NCBI GenBank assembly: GCA_027627225.1
Contig: CM051033.1
Location: 13,378,058 to 13,442,057, forward strand
Source: Congeria kusceri
Taxonomy: Eukaryota > Mollusca > Bivalvia > Myida > Dreissenidae
DNA length: 64,000 nucleotides
Reading direction: 5' to 3'
This document shows, one piece after another, positions 44,528 through 55,662 of the stretch (position 1 is its first letter; each line of letters opens with the position of its first letter). A model generated the notes under the pieces. That model saw only the letters and a program-made list of their open reading frames with translations, had not been told where the DNA came from and searched no databases. A program made the translations under genes and the position numbers.

Positions 44528-44805
44528 TTACTTATTATACATTAATTTCGTACTACGAATACTTTGAAGTATACTGCATCTTTTAAACAAAAAAAACATA
44601 ACTAAGTAAATGAATACATGTATGTTTTGCATTTCTTTCATTTCCAATAACACATAAAACAATTCATTAACTGTTGCAATAACAATGTAGGGGGAGCGAA
44701 TGCAGGTTGATGTTACGAACAGTATTCGGGACGATGTCTCCGCACTAACGCCTCCAAGGCAGGTTGAACCACGACCAAACAAATCGCTGAAATAATAAGC
44801 ATACT
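44528..44805 (-). CDS. Copy A secreted-protein gene, terminal exon (exon 5)
   Basis: Acceptor ctctttacag precedes this exon, which enters in phase 1 and reads YAYYFSDLFGRGSTCLGG, then VSAETSSRILFVTSTC. Compared with copy B, the changes in the first 25 codons include several third-position synonymous ones (TTT/TTC, TCA/TCC, GGC/GGG, AGT/AGC) and a 3-base indel, which supports this frame. Beyond about codon 50 the copies differ by a frameshifting indel (near 44640), so the C-terminal end of the open frame down to 44528 may not be meaningful. No known domain. Confidence 0.45.
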
Positions 44806-45278
44806 CTGTAAAGAGAACGTTGGCATCGGGTCCGTTTAACACCAAAAACAACCGATCTACACTCAAAAAAATGTTAAAGTGTCAAGACATAAAACCCAGC
44901 TAAAAATGGTTTCATCAAAACCGGAAAACAAACTTTGATATGCATGTTACAATTAAGGGTAAAAAAATAAAGAAAAAAAAACAAATTAAAATTTTAATCA
45001 TCCATAAAAGATGAACATTTGAAAAAATTATCAAAAACTATTGTTCTATTGAATATATGACCCTGTAATATGTTTGTTGAGTGTATTTCGAGAGATTTTC
45101 GTTCTGCGGTGAATAATGTAAAAAAATTCATTTGTTCGTTTATAGTATTTTTGTCATGCAATAATCCGGAGACCCTACGAAGTTTGAAATATCAACACCT
45201 ATAGAAGATCTAGATTAACATGTATTTGTACATTGTGAAAAATAAAATTGCAACAGCTCAAGCGAGAAAAAAGATCAC

Positions 45279-45374
45279 CCACTTCCGGTGCGTTTCCCAT
45301 GTTACTGCCGGTTTCCTGGAGCGCTCGTTGGCAGATCGTATCAAGGTCAGCGGTGAGTCGCAGAAAGGGGTCAT
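45279..45374 (-). CDS. Copy A secreted-protein gene, exon 4
   Basis: 96 bases between acceptor tgcttacttgatccgtag and a donor GTGATC. Phase 1 in and out. After the split codon it reads DPFLRLTADLDTICQRALQE, then TGSNMGNAPEV. Hydrophobic residues are spaced like an amphipathic helix with one cysteine. The frame fits exons 3 and 5 without a stop. An opposite-strand frame also stays open here, but it has no splice-compatible neighbours. Confidence 0.5.
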
Positions 45375-45683
45375 CTACGGATCAAGTAAGCAGATATGTG
45401 GTTAACATTTGTTTTCCCAGGTCATTTTCAAGCGGGTAGATTTATCTTACAGACAACGATATAACTAAAATACACGCACTTGGCTTTTACCTATTAGCAC
45501 CATTTTATTCGTGAAAAATAATACCACAAAACGAAAAAGTTACTTAGAAACACTTTAATATAAATGATTATATAGTTCCAATTGCTAAAAATACTGGCTG
45601 CAGCTAACATTCGAGAACATATCCAGAAAATGCATGTCATAACCGTTATGAATTAGCAAGTCAAACTGTGAAACGATATTTAT

Positions 45684-45905
45684 CAGGGCCCGTATCCACA
45701 AAGCGCCTTACGGAGAACTTAAGTAAAATGTCTTTATTTTTTAAATTCCTTCAGTCTCTGGCTTTTCATGTAGAAGTCTTTTTACATTAATTTTAAAATG
45801 TTTTTTAACCAATAAATACTGCTTAAATGTTTAGCATTATGCCATTAAATTATTAATCATTGGATTCAACATATAAAATTTGATCTAAAAATTTCACTTA
45901 AGTAT
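45684..45905. mobile_element. MITE (cagggcccgtatccacaaag family), truncated
   Basis: Left end identical in type to 30066 and 58771. The right end is missing: copy B continues for about 165 bases (58996-59160) that A lacks. Confidence 0.6.
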
Positions 45906-45981
45906 AAACTTTTTTATCTTGTTCGATTAAATAACCGTTTGTTTTGACAATATCTGGATCTACTAGGTATACTGATCGAAC

Positions 45982-46050
45982 CTTGTGGATCCATCCCGGC
46001 TGCCTCAAGTTCAGTGAGCATTTCCTCGCGATCGATCATTACATTGGTGC
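45982..46050 (-). CDS. Copy A secreted-protein gene, exon 3
   Basis: 69 bases, phase 1 in and out, between a strong acceptor (pyrimidine run, tactttgcacag) and donor CAAG|GTTCGA. Reads TNVMIDREEMLTELEAAGMD, then PQ, an acidic helix-like segment. If the donor is ignored the frame runs on for about 20 residues to a stop at the same codon in both copies, so this could alternatively be a terminal exon. Confidence 0.5.
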
Positions 46051-46889
46051 CTGTGCAAAGTAAAAAAAAATAAATCAATGACGTCAGAGACAATAATCAT
46101 GACGTCAGGGGTAAAATTATCAGACATTCACAAAACCAAACCAGAATATCAACGTCATGTTGTGGATTATTCGATGTATTTAATGTAGTGCGCCCCCTCA
46201 CGTATGTTCCTGAAGAAATTCTCTCAATAAACATTTTACTTATATACTAATCAAAACTCCTAACGCAACACATGCAAAGTTCCATTAAATACATAGGAAA
46301 ACTCATGGAAAGAACAAGCATGGTCACCATTCCTTTGGACACGGTGACCACTTTTGTTCTTGCATGCCACGGAGATGCACTGCGGTACTGAATGCAAGAG
46401 GGGGACAACAGTAATTTACCTGTGTGATTTTTTATTACGCCCCTTGTGCGCGTAATTGAGACATGCCTCATTGTGTACCCTTTTCGGCACAATTTTACTA
46501 TCGGAACATGTTTGCATATCAGTATATCGTGTTTTGATTACTTTGTATGTTACTATCTTTGTAATGTAGTAAAAGTAGCCTGGAATATGTGATGCTTTAC
46601 GAGTTTTGATAAGTATAGATATAAATACGAATGACGTCATAATTTCACATATGGTCGATAACTGAGCAATGAATATCATTGTTATATCTTATTTGCTTTT
46701 TGTTTCAAGGGATAGAGAAACCATTAAAATTGGTAAGTGTTACCATCGATTTAAATTTTTTAATCAAAAGTAAAAATGAAGTATTCGTTAGAAGAAAAAA
46801 CTTCGGAAACTTGCATTGGATTGCTGCGAACATAGGTCTAAATTCTTCGTCGAGTTTTTTGAAGTCCTAAAATACAAAAAACATGAATC

Positions 46890-47127
46890 AAGGGTCGTAT
46901 TCTAGAAACATAAGTGAAATTTTATCATTAGCTTTTTAAGATCACTTTTCTTAAGCATTTTATTTCTCGTATACGTGAATTTTTGCTAAATGTACACTAA
47001 TTTTCAGCTTAATTGGATTCATTAATTTATATAACATTTCAAAAATATTACCTTACAAAAATTAGAACAAGTGAAAACACAATATTTTTCACTTAAAATT
47101 TTTCTGGAATGAGGCCCCAGTTTAAAA
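46890..47127. mobile_element. MITE-like repeat with gtcgtattctagaaa / tttctggaatgaggcc ends
   Basis: The left end (aagggtcgtattctagaaac) and the right end (tttttctggaatgaggcccc) are imperfect inverted repeats, with cataagtgaaatttta / cacttaaaatttt inside. Copy B (near 60130-60326) lacks the right end through a deletion of about 90 bases. Confidence 0.5.
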
Positions 47128-47599
47128 AAATTAATTTCGTTCACTGTCGGGTGTAATGTTCGATACGACTCTAGGAGAGAAAAAAGAAAAGCGATAAAAT
47201 CAAACTTAAACAGACAACAAACTGAATATTAATGTTTTAGATGAATTTCAAACAAATTGTCAGAAACTATTTTATATGAATTTATCAATAGAAAGTATTT
47301 TAATAATTATTTAAATCAAAAAAATTTAATTACTAAATTAGTATTACATATTCTACGACAGCACTTATAAACTACATATAATATCGTCTACACTATAGAT
47401 AGACATCCAGAGTGATCAGGTGCCTATCTAAAACTGATCAAGAGCTGTTAAAACCGGTATGCCAATCTGGAATATTTTCAGAGTAGGGCCATAACTTCAG
47501 TTCCTGAGGGCGAAATGGCTGATTGAAGAACTTTACTAGGTATTATGCCCCAAAAACAGTTTTATTAAACTTGGAGAAGATCCGATGATAAGTGTTGGA

Positions 47600-48030
47600 C
47601 CTTGGAAAGAATGTAGTCTACTGACCGACCCACCGACCGACATTTGCAAACCAAAATGTACCCCGCCATATTCGACGTGTGTGGGGGAGCTGGTAATAAT
47701 CATAGACATATCAATCGGACTATTTTTTGTTTAAAATCACTCGCCCTCATCTCCTACCGACAGACATTTTGCAAACCATTATAACCAAATATAACCAGCC
47801 ATCTTCGACGGGGGCTGGGAGGGGGGTTGGTGTTGGTAATAATAATATATATGTATCAATTAGACTATTTGTTTTTAAAAAACTGGCCCTCAACTCCTAC
47901 CGACAGACCGACCAACATTCGCACACCAATATAACAACCCATCTTCGACGGGGGGCGGGGGAGGGTAGGGGGGGCTGGTAAAACTCATAGAAATATCAAT
48001 TGAACTACTTTTGTTAAAAAACACTCGCCC
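47600..48030. repeat. Tandem repeat of about 142 bp next to exon 2
   Basis: The phrase actcgccctcatctcctacc or its variants recurs at 47740, 47884 and 48024, with ccatcttcgacgggg and tatcaattggactattttt in between. The last copy is the 3' end of exon 2 with its donor site. Also present in copy B (60750-61180), where a poly-G run has expanded. Confidence 0.75.
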
Positions 48031-48093
48031 TCAACTCCTCGGCCATCTTCATAACGTCTGGGCAGGAAGACTCAAGCAGCTTGATGATTTGTC
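48025..48093 (-). CDS. Copy A secreted-protein gene, exon 2
   Basis: 69 bases, phase 1 in and out. Acceptor ccgtttgttttcag; donor GCGA|GTGTTT, which is weak. Reads QIIKLLESSCPDVMKMAEEL, then RA, joining the His-rich end of exon 1 via a Gly codon. Fully identical in copy B. The other two frames contain stops. Confidence 0.5.
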
Positions 48094-48561
48094 CTGAAAA
48101 CAAACGGTTTGAAAACTGTATAAAGAGAATGCGTTATAACGGAATATACTATTCCTGTTTACACATAATATATCATAAAAGGCGTATATAATGATAAGCG
48201 AATAAAAATCTATGTTTAATCCGAAAGCATGCATCATATGAAAGCAGACGGTTTGGAGTTTCACTTGAGGTTTTAATCATTTGCTATTGTTTAGTAATGT
48301 TATTATTGCTTACAACGCGACTGCGGTGTTTTCTATCCATAAAATGGTGCCCACAACGTATTGCATTTCATAAGACATCATTGCTGACAACGATGATATT
48401 ATATCCCGGCACGCCGAAATATGTATCGGGTGTAAAATGCGTGTACAATGAGAATGGAATGCTGAAAACATGGTCAATTATTGTTTAATTAAATCCACAT
48501 TAATCGATTGTGTTGTGGTTCATATGAACGTTTGTCGATATATAACTGTATCTTAACACTG

Positions 48562-48783
48562 AGGCCTGTCGTGGGAAACCGGGGATTAATGCATGTGCGT
48601 AAAGTGTCGTCTCTTATTAGCCCGCACAGGCTAATCCGGGACGACACTTTCCGCCTACAGTGGATTTATGTTGAGAAGAGACATTCTTGAAACAGAAAAT
48701 ACCATAAAAGCAGAAAGTGTCGTTCTGGGTTGGCTTGTGCGGACTGCACATTCTGATAAGTCCGAGATTTCCACGTCACGCCT
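48562..48783. mobile_element. Palindromic MITE, copy A
   Basis: Same family as 8215-8470: aggcctgtcgtgggaaaccg, gcatgtgcgtaaagtgtcgt, gcccgcacaggctaatccgg, then agaagagacattcttgaaac. The last part (tgataagtccgagatttcca) is diverged. The inner left hairpin has lost part of one arm. Confidence 0.8.
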
Positions 48784-49743
48784 CACACTAAATTTATATC
48801 CTTAAAACTGCACCATCATTCACACTGTATACTTGCTGTCGTCATGGGTCGCCTCCTGGTAAATGGTCCAAGAATGGCATTTGGCAAACAGGGACGCAAG
48901 TATTTTCATAAGAAAAAATAACACACTAAAGATCTGAAGGACAACCAGTAAGATTATGAATTAAATCCTTTTTCACGTCGGAGTTTGTTTTTAAAAATAT
49001 TTTTAGAACAATCGTATACTGTCAATCTCATTAAAATCATCTTCATTCTGACGCTACTATATTATCCGCTGACTGGATCTGATGATATCGCATTAGGGGT
49101 CACGTTCACATGATCTTTTGTCCGGAGTCAATCGAAAGTTGCCTTCAAAATGTTGAGGTATACCTTATATATATCGGAAGGTCACTTGAACGTGACCTGT
49201 TATACGATGCATTCAGATCCAAACAACGTTAGGATTTGATTTTAATGAGATTGGTATACTGTATGAAAACAATGTTAATAATGATTTAAAGCGCATGAAC
49301 TATTTCTTAAATAATACTTTTAAAATTCCAAACAGAAGAAACTACAAATGAAATAAGAAAGTAAAAAGAATATTTATAGTACGTCACACAAATAATTATG
49401 AAGTTTTTATGGCTTATTACCATAGCTCCTGCGACTACAGCGAAAATATACCGAACCAAAACAAAAACTTTCGTTAAGTACATGCAAACGGTAACGTAAG
49501 AGATGTACACGCATAAATACATGTGGTTAACGTATAAAATCGTTCTACTTTCGAAATTCGGCCTGTTAATCCCAGTAGATTCATAGGACAAACTTATACA
49601 AGAAAACAGAAGATTTAAGTCAATTATATTCAAACGTTTGAAAACTATCTAGATATAAAAAAAAATATGTGCAGTATATATTCAGCATATATTAAAAAAT
49701 TACAAACATTATCTGTACTTGAAACCTTGATACTGTAACTTAC

Positions 49744-49818
49744 ATTCCATCATTGCGTAGGGCCACCCTGTCTTGCCACTTTCCTCAGACTGGAACGCAG
49801 ATTTCAAAGACGTCGTCA
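49744..49818 (-). CDS. Candidate alternative exon (1b), copy A
   Basis: 75 bases between acceptor ttgcatcgtttatatacag and a strong donor T|GTAAGT, phase 1 in and out. Following exon 1 it would read VTTSLKSAFQSEESGKTGWP, then YAMME. Joining it to exon 2 creates a TGA at the splice; joining to exon 3 gives a Cys codon. So it is either a mutually exclusive alternative to exon 2 or not an exon. Also present in copy B at 62896-62970 with two amino-acid changes. Confidence 0.35.
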
Positions 49819-50717
49819 CTGTATATAAACGATGCAAAAATTGTGACATATTGCAGTCATATTTACATTTATTTTTATTTAAGCGGATGGGCCGCTTTGC
49901 TTTTCAGTTTGTTTAAACATACTGAAATAAAAATGCGTCCAAAATCTGTTTATTCACTTTTTATAAACGGTTATCTAAAATTGCAAAAAATGAAAACCGC
50001 ATTTAAAAATCGCAGACAAAATCTTGAAAATTGGTGATGAACGGTAACTTTCTGTCGGACGCTAAACAGCGTCATGCAACCGTATATTCTTTGTAATGTT
50101 CATTTTAGTTGAAGAGTTGTTGAACTTTAAACCAAACTCTGCCACGTGTTGTAAAAGATTGTATTATAACGTACATGTAGTCGTATGAAATGACGTGGCG
50201 ATTCAAAATATAGCATAATTGTGAAATAGTTACTCGAATGTACACACACACTTTATTTCATGCAGTAGAATAATGTGTTTGGAAACTAGTGCAATAAGAC
50301 AGACAATTATTGCAACATCACAATGTAATTATTTACATACCGTTTGTTATCTAGGATAATATACATTATATATTTATTCGGTATATACAGATTAAGAATA
50401 GTTATTAAAACGCACTTAACTACAACCTTTCAAGTCAAGTCAAGGTCAAAAAATCATTTGTAACTCAAGCCATGCATGACAAAAGAATAAAAACTTTTAA
50501 AGAATTTGCAAAATAAAAACTGCCATAATTATGATAATATATATTATTTTCTAGTGTTTTGAAGTTGGCAAAAGGAAAATAACTGCATCAAAATTATACT
50601 TGTAATGAGACAGGATTATTTGATCGAGTAAAAATGTGTAAATCGCCATTTTGCTTGCATCTAAAAGCAGGATTCTGCATCTATTGAAATCTCCGAAATA
50701 AAGTAAATACTACTAAC

Positions 50718-50814
50718 CTGGATGATGGTGTGTTCGCTCCACCGAGTTGCCGGGAAAACAAGTGACTAATGACGCCATGCAGAGGCCAAGAAATCCAACT
50801 ATTGCGAATCTCAT
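50718..50814 (-). CDS. Copy A secreted-protein gene, exon 1 (signal peptide)
   Basis: From the ATG at 50814 the minus strand reads MRFAIVGFLGLCMASLVTC, then FPGNSVERTHHHP, and ends in phase 1 at a good donor (CCAG|GTTAGT). The first 19-20 residues form a typical signal peptide: one Arg, a hydrophobic core and small residues before a likely cleavage near TCF or TCFPG. With exons 2-5 it would make a secreted protein of up to about 200 residues with few cysteines. No family recognised. The exon in copy B (63893-63989) has one Leu to Ser change. Confidence 0.6.
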
Positions 50815-50849
50815 GTTGAACAATGATAATTGCAAACTGCCAGTCAGAC

Positions 50850-50859
50850 TTTTAAATAT
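50850..50859 (-). promoter_or_regulatory. Possible TATA-like box upstream of exon 1
   Basis: Minus strand TATTTAAAAG lies about 36 bases upstream of the ATG at 50814. With start of transcription about 25-30 bases downstream, the 5' leader would be only about 10 bases, which is short. A second candidate, TATAAAA, lies further upstream near 50897. Confidence 0.25.
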
Positions 50860-51413
50860 TGCAACGACTGACTTTATTAATGCCGTTTCTCTGTTTTATA
50901 CGAAGATTTGAAATTTCCTCGTCACGTGGTATGTTTTTAAAATGAGGCCCTTCCGAGTACGAGCAACGGCTAAATGTTATTTAAACAGGTTGATTTTATA
51001 GTCGATTTAAATTTAGCTGATAATGAGGGGATGAACAATTTACTGCAAATATGAGAAATAGTGAACTTTTCTGTGAATGATTAAGCTGCAGTCGGCTGTA
51101 TTTAAAAATCTGATTTACGTTTAACTATTCGTCCATGTTTGCAACGATTCACACTTTTTTTACTGACTGTAACTGAATCAGTATTAACATCATCATCATC
51201 CAAACAACAACAAAAACAACATTTATTTGACAATATGCTTACATAAAACTAGCCTACAGTTTATTTACATAACTAAAAGGCATGTGACATTATAAAAACA
51301 AACAACCACATTAAAAAGGTATAAATCAAGATATATAATTAATTTACAGTTGTTTGTCGGCTAATAAACAACGATTTGGAGTTCTGATGCGTCGGAATTA
51401 AACCACAAGGGCG
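50860..51413. other. Non-coding DNA between the duplicates
   Basis: No supported gene. Confidence 0.4.
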
Positions 51414-52289
51414 TTAGCCCAAGTGGTTAAATATACAGCATCGAACGACAATAAAACTAATATTTATTATTTTAGTGTACACAAAGTCGCCCTCTACATT
51501 TACAGTTTTTGCATTGTTTTGACCTATTAGGGTATTTTCCTTCACAAGGGACACTCTTTGCTCATGCATGTCCTTAACATTGACACTTTCATCCTTTTCA
51601 TTAACTTTGTTACTTAATCTTTGTATGGAGGACTGGGTGGGGGCTATTATATTAGCGTTGCTAAGAATTCTGCGCACACCGGTATTGCTGACTGGTGTTG
51701 TGCACAGTCCAAGCTGAAGGCCTATGTTTACTTTTGCGGCACGCCTACCACGACCTTTTTTTACAATCAACCTCCTCGTAAAGATTGCGATACTTGCTAA
51801 TGTATGAACACTTTGTACATTTTAGCCGCTCACGCCAACCCAACCTAGACCCCACCTAATGGAGGTAGCGGCATTAAAATTTAAATCGCCATCACAGTTT
51901 GATTTAATTTCAGTATGTTCTTTAAATGCAGTGTTGAAAAGAACCTGGACCTGAGCCTGAGCCATCCACTTATTGGTATACAAGTCTGAATGTAGTTACG
52001 AGTCATTTAAACTACTGTACTCGTCAACTACATTAGTGGCATTGGGACGGGGCCGTAACGTTGACACAGTCGTGTCCGTACAATCGGTATCTTTGAAGGT
52101 TAGTACATTGTTATTGTCATGTATTCTACTATCGAATGACTTCTTTTCCAATCTCACATACTTCTTATCAGCAACAGTAGGAAAAGAAAGAGTTTTACCC
52201 TTGTTGGGACTCCCGAGCCCCTTCTTGAACTCACTTTTTCGCAAGTGAGCTCGACGCGTTGAAGCCGGCATAGCCACTAGACTTATCAC
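51414..52289 (-). pseudogene. Mutator-like (MULE) transposase N-terminal region, fragmented
   Basis: The 5' block (start Met near 52271) reads MPASTRRAHLRKSEFKKGLG and on through a polar stretch to a first stop at 51996. A middle part in another frame has WRERLKCTKCSYISKYRNLY, then EEV, a CxxC zinc site. The third block (51414-51770) reads AAKVNIGLQLGLCTTPVSNT, then GVRRILSNANIIAPTQSSIQ, RLSNKV and VNVEGDFVY. This order matches the N-terminal part of Mutator-like transposases that are common in mollusc genomes. The catalytic core is absent: the reading is lost after VEGDFVY. It lies in the unique stretch between copies A and B. Confidence 0.7.
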
Positions 52290-53721
52290 AATTAAAAGAT
52301 AGTAAACTATTATATATGTACACTAATTATATCTAACTTACACTAGTAATCACAATAATGAGTAAACATGCACAGAAAACCTTTTTATTTCCACAGATTA
52401 CACAGCACTGAGTACTGGATACAGACTGAAGGTTGCTGGTGACTGGCCTAGAAGGAATTCACATCTCACCCACAGGTTCAGGTGTGACAAAAGACTGTTA
52501 ATTAGTACCTGGCATTGACATGTTTTGTTTATTGTGTGTCCGGAGGTACAGTCTGTTGAATGTTATGTAAACAAACCCTTTTCTTGGGTCAAATGGCATC
52601 TGAAATGCTACTTTTATATGGATTTTACCGCCAAAAATGCAGATTTTTTTTTTTAGCTCAAAAACAGCTTGAAAACCTGTTGTGTAACATTTAAAATGCT
52701 AATGAAGATTTGTTTTCACTTTTGATATTATATATTACATCTGCTATGCCTATTAAAATCCAAAGTTATGCTTAATTCTGATTTAAAATAATGTTTTCCA
52801 AGATGTACCTAAGTACATGTTTTCTGTCTAAATTCTTGTCTCGAAATGCCTTTATATGTGGTATATTTCATTATTATTTTTTTCCAATAAATCCTTATAC
52901 CAGTGTGATAGGACTTCATGTTCTTTCTCGAAATAGATCAGATTTATGAAAAATGATTTTTTTTTTCAAATTTGAAAGGGTTGGGTTCTCCTCAAGGTCA
53001 AATTACCCCAAAACGGAAGTCACATCCTCTGGGCTGTCAGTTAGATAATAAACACATATGGTTCAGTGTATAATGCATATGATTTTTAATATGCAGTTTA
53101 AATGATATGTTTTGGTATCAATTTAAAGGTATATATATAAGAAATAAGAAAAAAGGTGTTGTTTTGGCACTACTTTGTTCTTAGTGGTTGCCAGCTTCAT
53201 AGATTTGGTCCATGTATTCATGCACAAAATGGCAGCCTCCATGCCCGTCAAAACCGGTGTGTTTATTCTAAGGTAAATATTTTGAGTTACAACAGATATA
53301 AGTTTTTGACATTCATTGTTATCAAAAGGTTATGGCCTTATGTTTCCAACGATGTATGGTGATATATTGAAAAGTATCTTGGTCATGGTGAAAATTGAGA
53401 TCAAACATTGTATATTTTATATGTAACAATGAAGGAATTTATTTGCGCATGCGTAACCTTGACGTGTATTAACAACCAGTCAGCGAGTGTATTATATGGA
53501 ATGTTGCCTATCGCATATTAACAGGGGATATTCCCAATGTCATATTACACGACCTGTAAACACTGGCATGTAAATTGAAAATGCAAATTGAGCCAATGCA
53601 ACTAAGAAGCTCAGAACAGGAAATTATTTAAAACGTAAACAAAGTAAAGAGGTATGTCTGGAATTTTGAACATTGGATCATTTTTTCCATTCACCTCCGA
53701 GAAGAAAAGGAGCCAATTTTT
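52290..53721. other. Non-coding DNA
   Basis: No supported gene. The frame at 53156-53362 has no recognisable motif. Confidence 0.4.
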
Positions 53722-54759
53722 AGCTCACCTGAGCACAAAGTGCTAATGGTGAGCTTATGTGATCGTCCGTTGTCCGTCGTCCGTGCGTGTGTGCGTGCGT
53801 GCGTTCGTCCGTCGTCAACCTTATATTCAAATAACAACTCCTCCTAAACCACTTGGCAGATTTTCACCAAACTTCACAGGAATGATCATTGGGTGACCAA
53901 CTTTCAAAGTTGTTCCTATCGTTACGGCCCTGGGATCAAAACTGGCCACGCCCACGGGGTCACATGATTTATATAGAATTAAATAGCAAAATGACTTTAA
54001 AAATCTCCGGCTCAGAGGTTTCTTATTTGGTATGTAACGCTGTATAGTGATCTTCTTCAAAGACTGTTCAAATTATGCCCCTGGGATCAAAACTGGCCAC
54101 GCCCCGGGGGTCACATGGTTTATATAAAGTAAAATAGGAAAATGTCTTTAAAAATCATCTCCTCTGAAACCGCAAGGCCCAGAGGTTTCGTATTTGGTAT
54201 GTAACATCCTATAGTGGTCCTCTACAAAGACTGTTCAAATTATGCCCCATGGGTCAAAACTGACCACACGCCAGGGGTCACATGGTTTATATAGCCTTAA
54301 ATAGCAAAATGACTTTAAAATTCGTCTCCTTTGAAACCGCAAGGCCTAGAGGTTTCATGTTTGGTATATAGTGGTCCTCTACAAATACTGTTCAAATTAT
54401 GCCCCTGGGGTCAAAACAACTGGTCACGCCCGGGAGATCACATGGTTTATATAGACTTAAATAACAAAATGATTTTTAAAATATTCTTCTCAGAAACGAC
54501 AAGGCCCACAGCTTTCCTATATTTGGTACGTAACATTGCATAGTGGTCCTCTACAAAGATTGTTTAAATTATGCCCCTGGGGTCAAATATGGCCACACCC
54601 CGAGGGGTCACATGGTTTATATAGACTTAAATTGAAAAAGGAGTTTTAAAATCTTTACCTGAAACCGCAAGGCCGAGAGGTTTGTTCACGATTGAACAAC
54701 TTATGCCCCTGGGATCAAAATAAGCCACGCCTCGGGGATGCACATTTCAATTGGGTTAC
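53722..54759 (+). mobile_element. AGCTCACCTGA repeat with five internal monomers
   Basis: Starts agctcacctgagcacaaagt, followed by cgtccgttgtccgtcgtccg and the 165-bp monomers (gctcagaggtttcttatttg near 54011, then near 54177, 54343, 54503 and 54673). Compared with 12455-14235 it has half the monomers. The terminal atctcaggtgag... block is deleted (about 60 bases, present in copy A at 41462-41512). Confidence 0.8.
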
Positions 54760-55662
54760 GGTGGGGATTTCTTTTTAACTAGCAGATGCAATGTTAGGAT
54801 TTATTCATTCGGGACTACTGGCGGGAAATTTTCACAACATTTGATTGGATGTTGAGAAAGGTAAAAAGTTGGGTTAAAGAGCTTCGCCGCAAAATAAGAC
54901 ATTGATTGGCATATTTTTGTTTCACGCGAGATCTCTTGAATTAATAATTCAATAAAATGTCTATGTAGTGCATCCATACAAAGAGGACAGGCGCATATAG
55001 CCTGGTCGTTCCGGTCTTGCTTGTCTGGACCATAACTTACTTGGTCGTAGATGGAGGGATTTTAGAATTACTTAGCACTAATGTTTGCCACAATGAGATG
55101 GTGTGTAGCGCTCATGAATATGGTCCGCAAGTTAAAAGTCAAGGTCCTAGAGGTCAAATGTCAAAATTGGCACTTTGATTGTCCGTGCTATATATTGCCA
55201 TGGATTTTGTAACTTCTTGCTTGTCCAGACTATAACTTGGCCATGGATTGATGCATTTTCAAATTACTTTGCACAATTGTTTGCATAAATTAAATGACAT
55301 GTCATGCGCATAGATCAAGAATGTCATATTTAAAGGTCAATGTCGACATTGGCTTTTTGCTTGTCCGGGCTTATAATGTAGCCCAAACTCTTCTCAATGG
55401 TTACTTCCCCATGGGTACTCTCCACAGTTACATCTGCACACACCAGTTAAAAATACAAATTTGGAAATCTTCAGGGGAGACAATTATGAGGAGATTGAAG
55501 ATTTATTTTTTACAAAATTTTAATTTCGACATTGATAATTTATGGCAATGACACAGACATGTTGCGTTATTGATCCAGGTATATATATATTACGAGTTAA
55601 ATTGAAAAACAAAAATAAAAAATAAAAAAATAGACATAATAACGCAAGGATTCTACGTTGTC

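Larger units (their letters stand above)
41333..50829. repeat. Segmental duplication, copy A
   Basis: Matches 54631-64000 in direct orientation at an offset of about 13.1-13.3 kb, with roughly one to three differences per 60-base line by eye plus indels. Exception: 42445-44226 is inverted relative to copy B. Left edge at the CR1 5' end; right edge unknown because copy B runs off the window. Confidence 0.9.

Noticed and set aside
45220..45439. Plus-strand frames over exon 4 (63 and 61 codons)
   Set aside because: The minus-strand frame fits neighbouring exons in phase and splice sites; the plus frames have no partner exons.
46744..46866. Block with strong splice sites reading DFKKLDEEFRPMFAAIQC on the minus strand
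   Set aside because: It looks like an exon, but its open frame is phase 0 while its neighbours need phase 1 (which hits a TAG), and copy B has a TAA in the open frame (near 60095). Left out of the gene model.
48846..48923. Small plus-strand frame MGRLLVNGPRMAFGKQGRKY, neuropeptide-like at first sight
   Set aside because: No signal peptide, no proper amidation-cleavage site, and three of the few A/B differences change residues.
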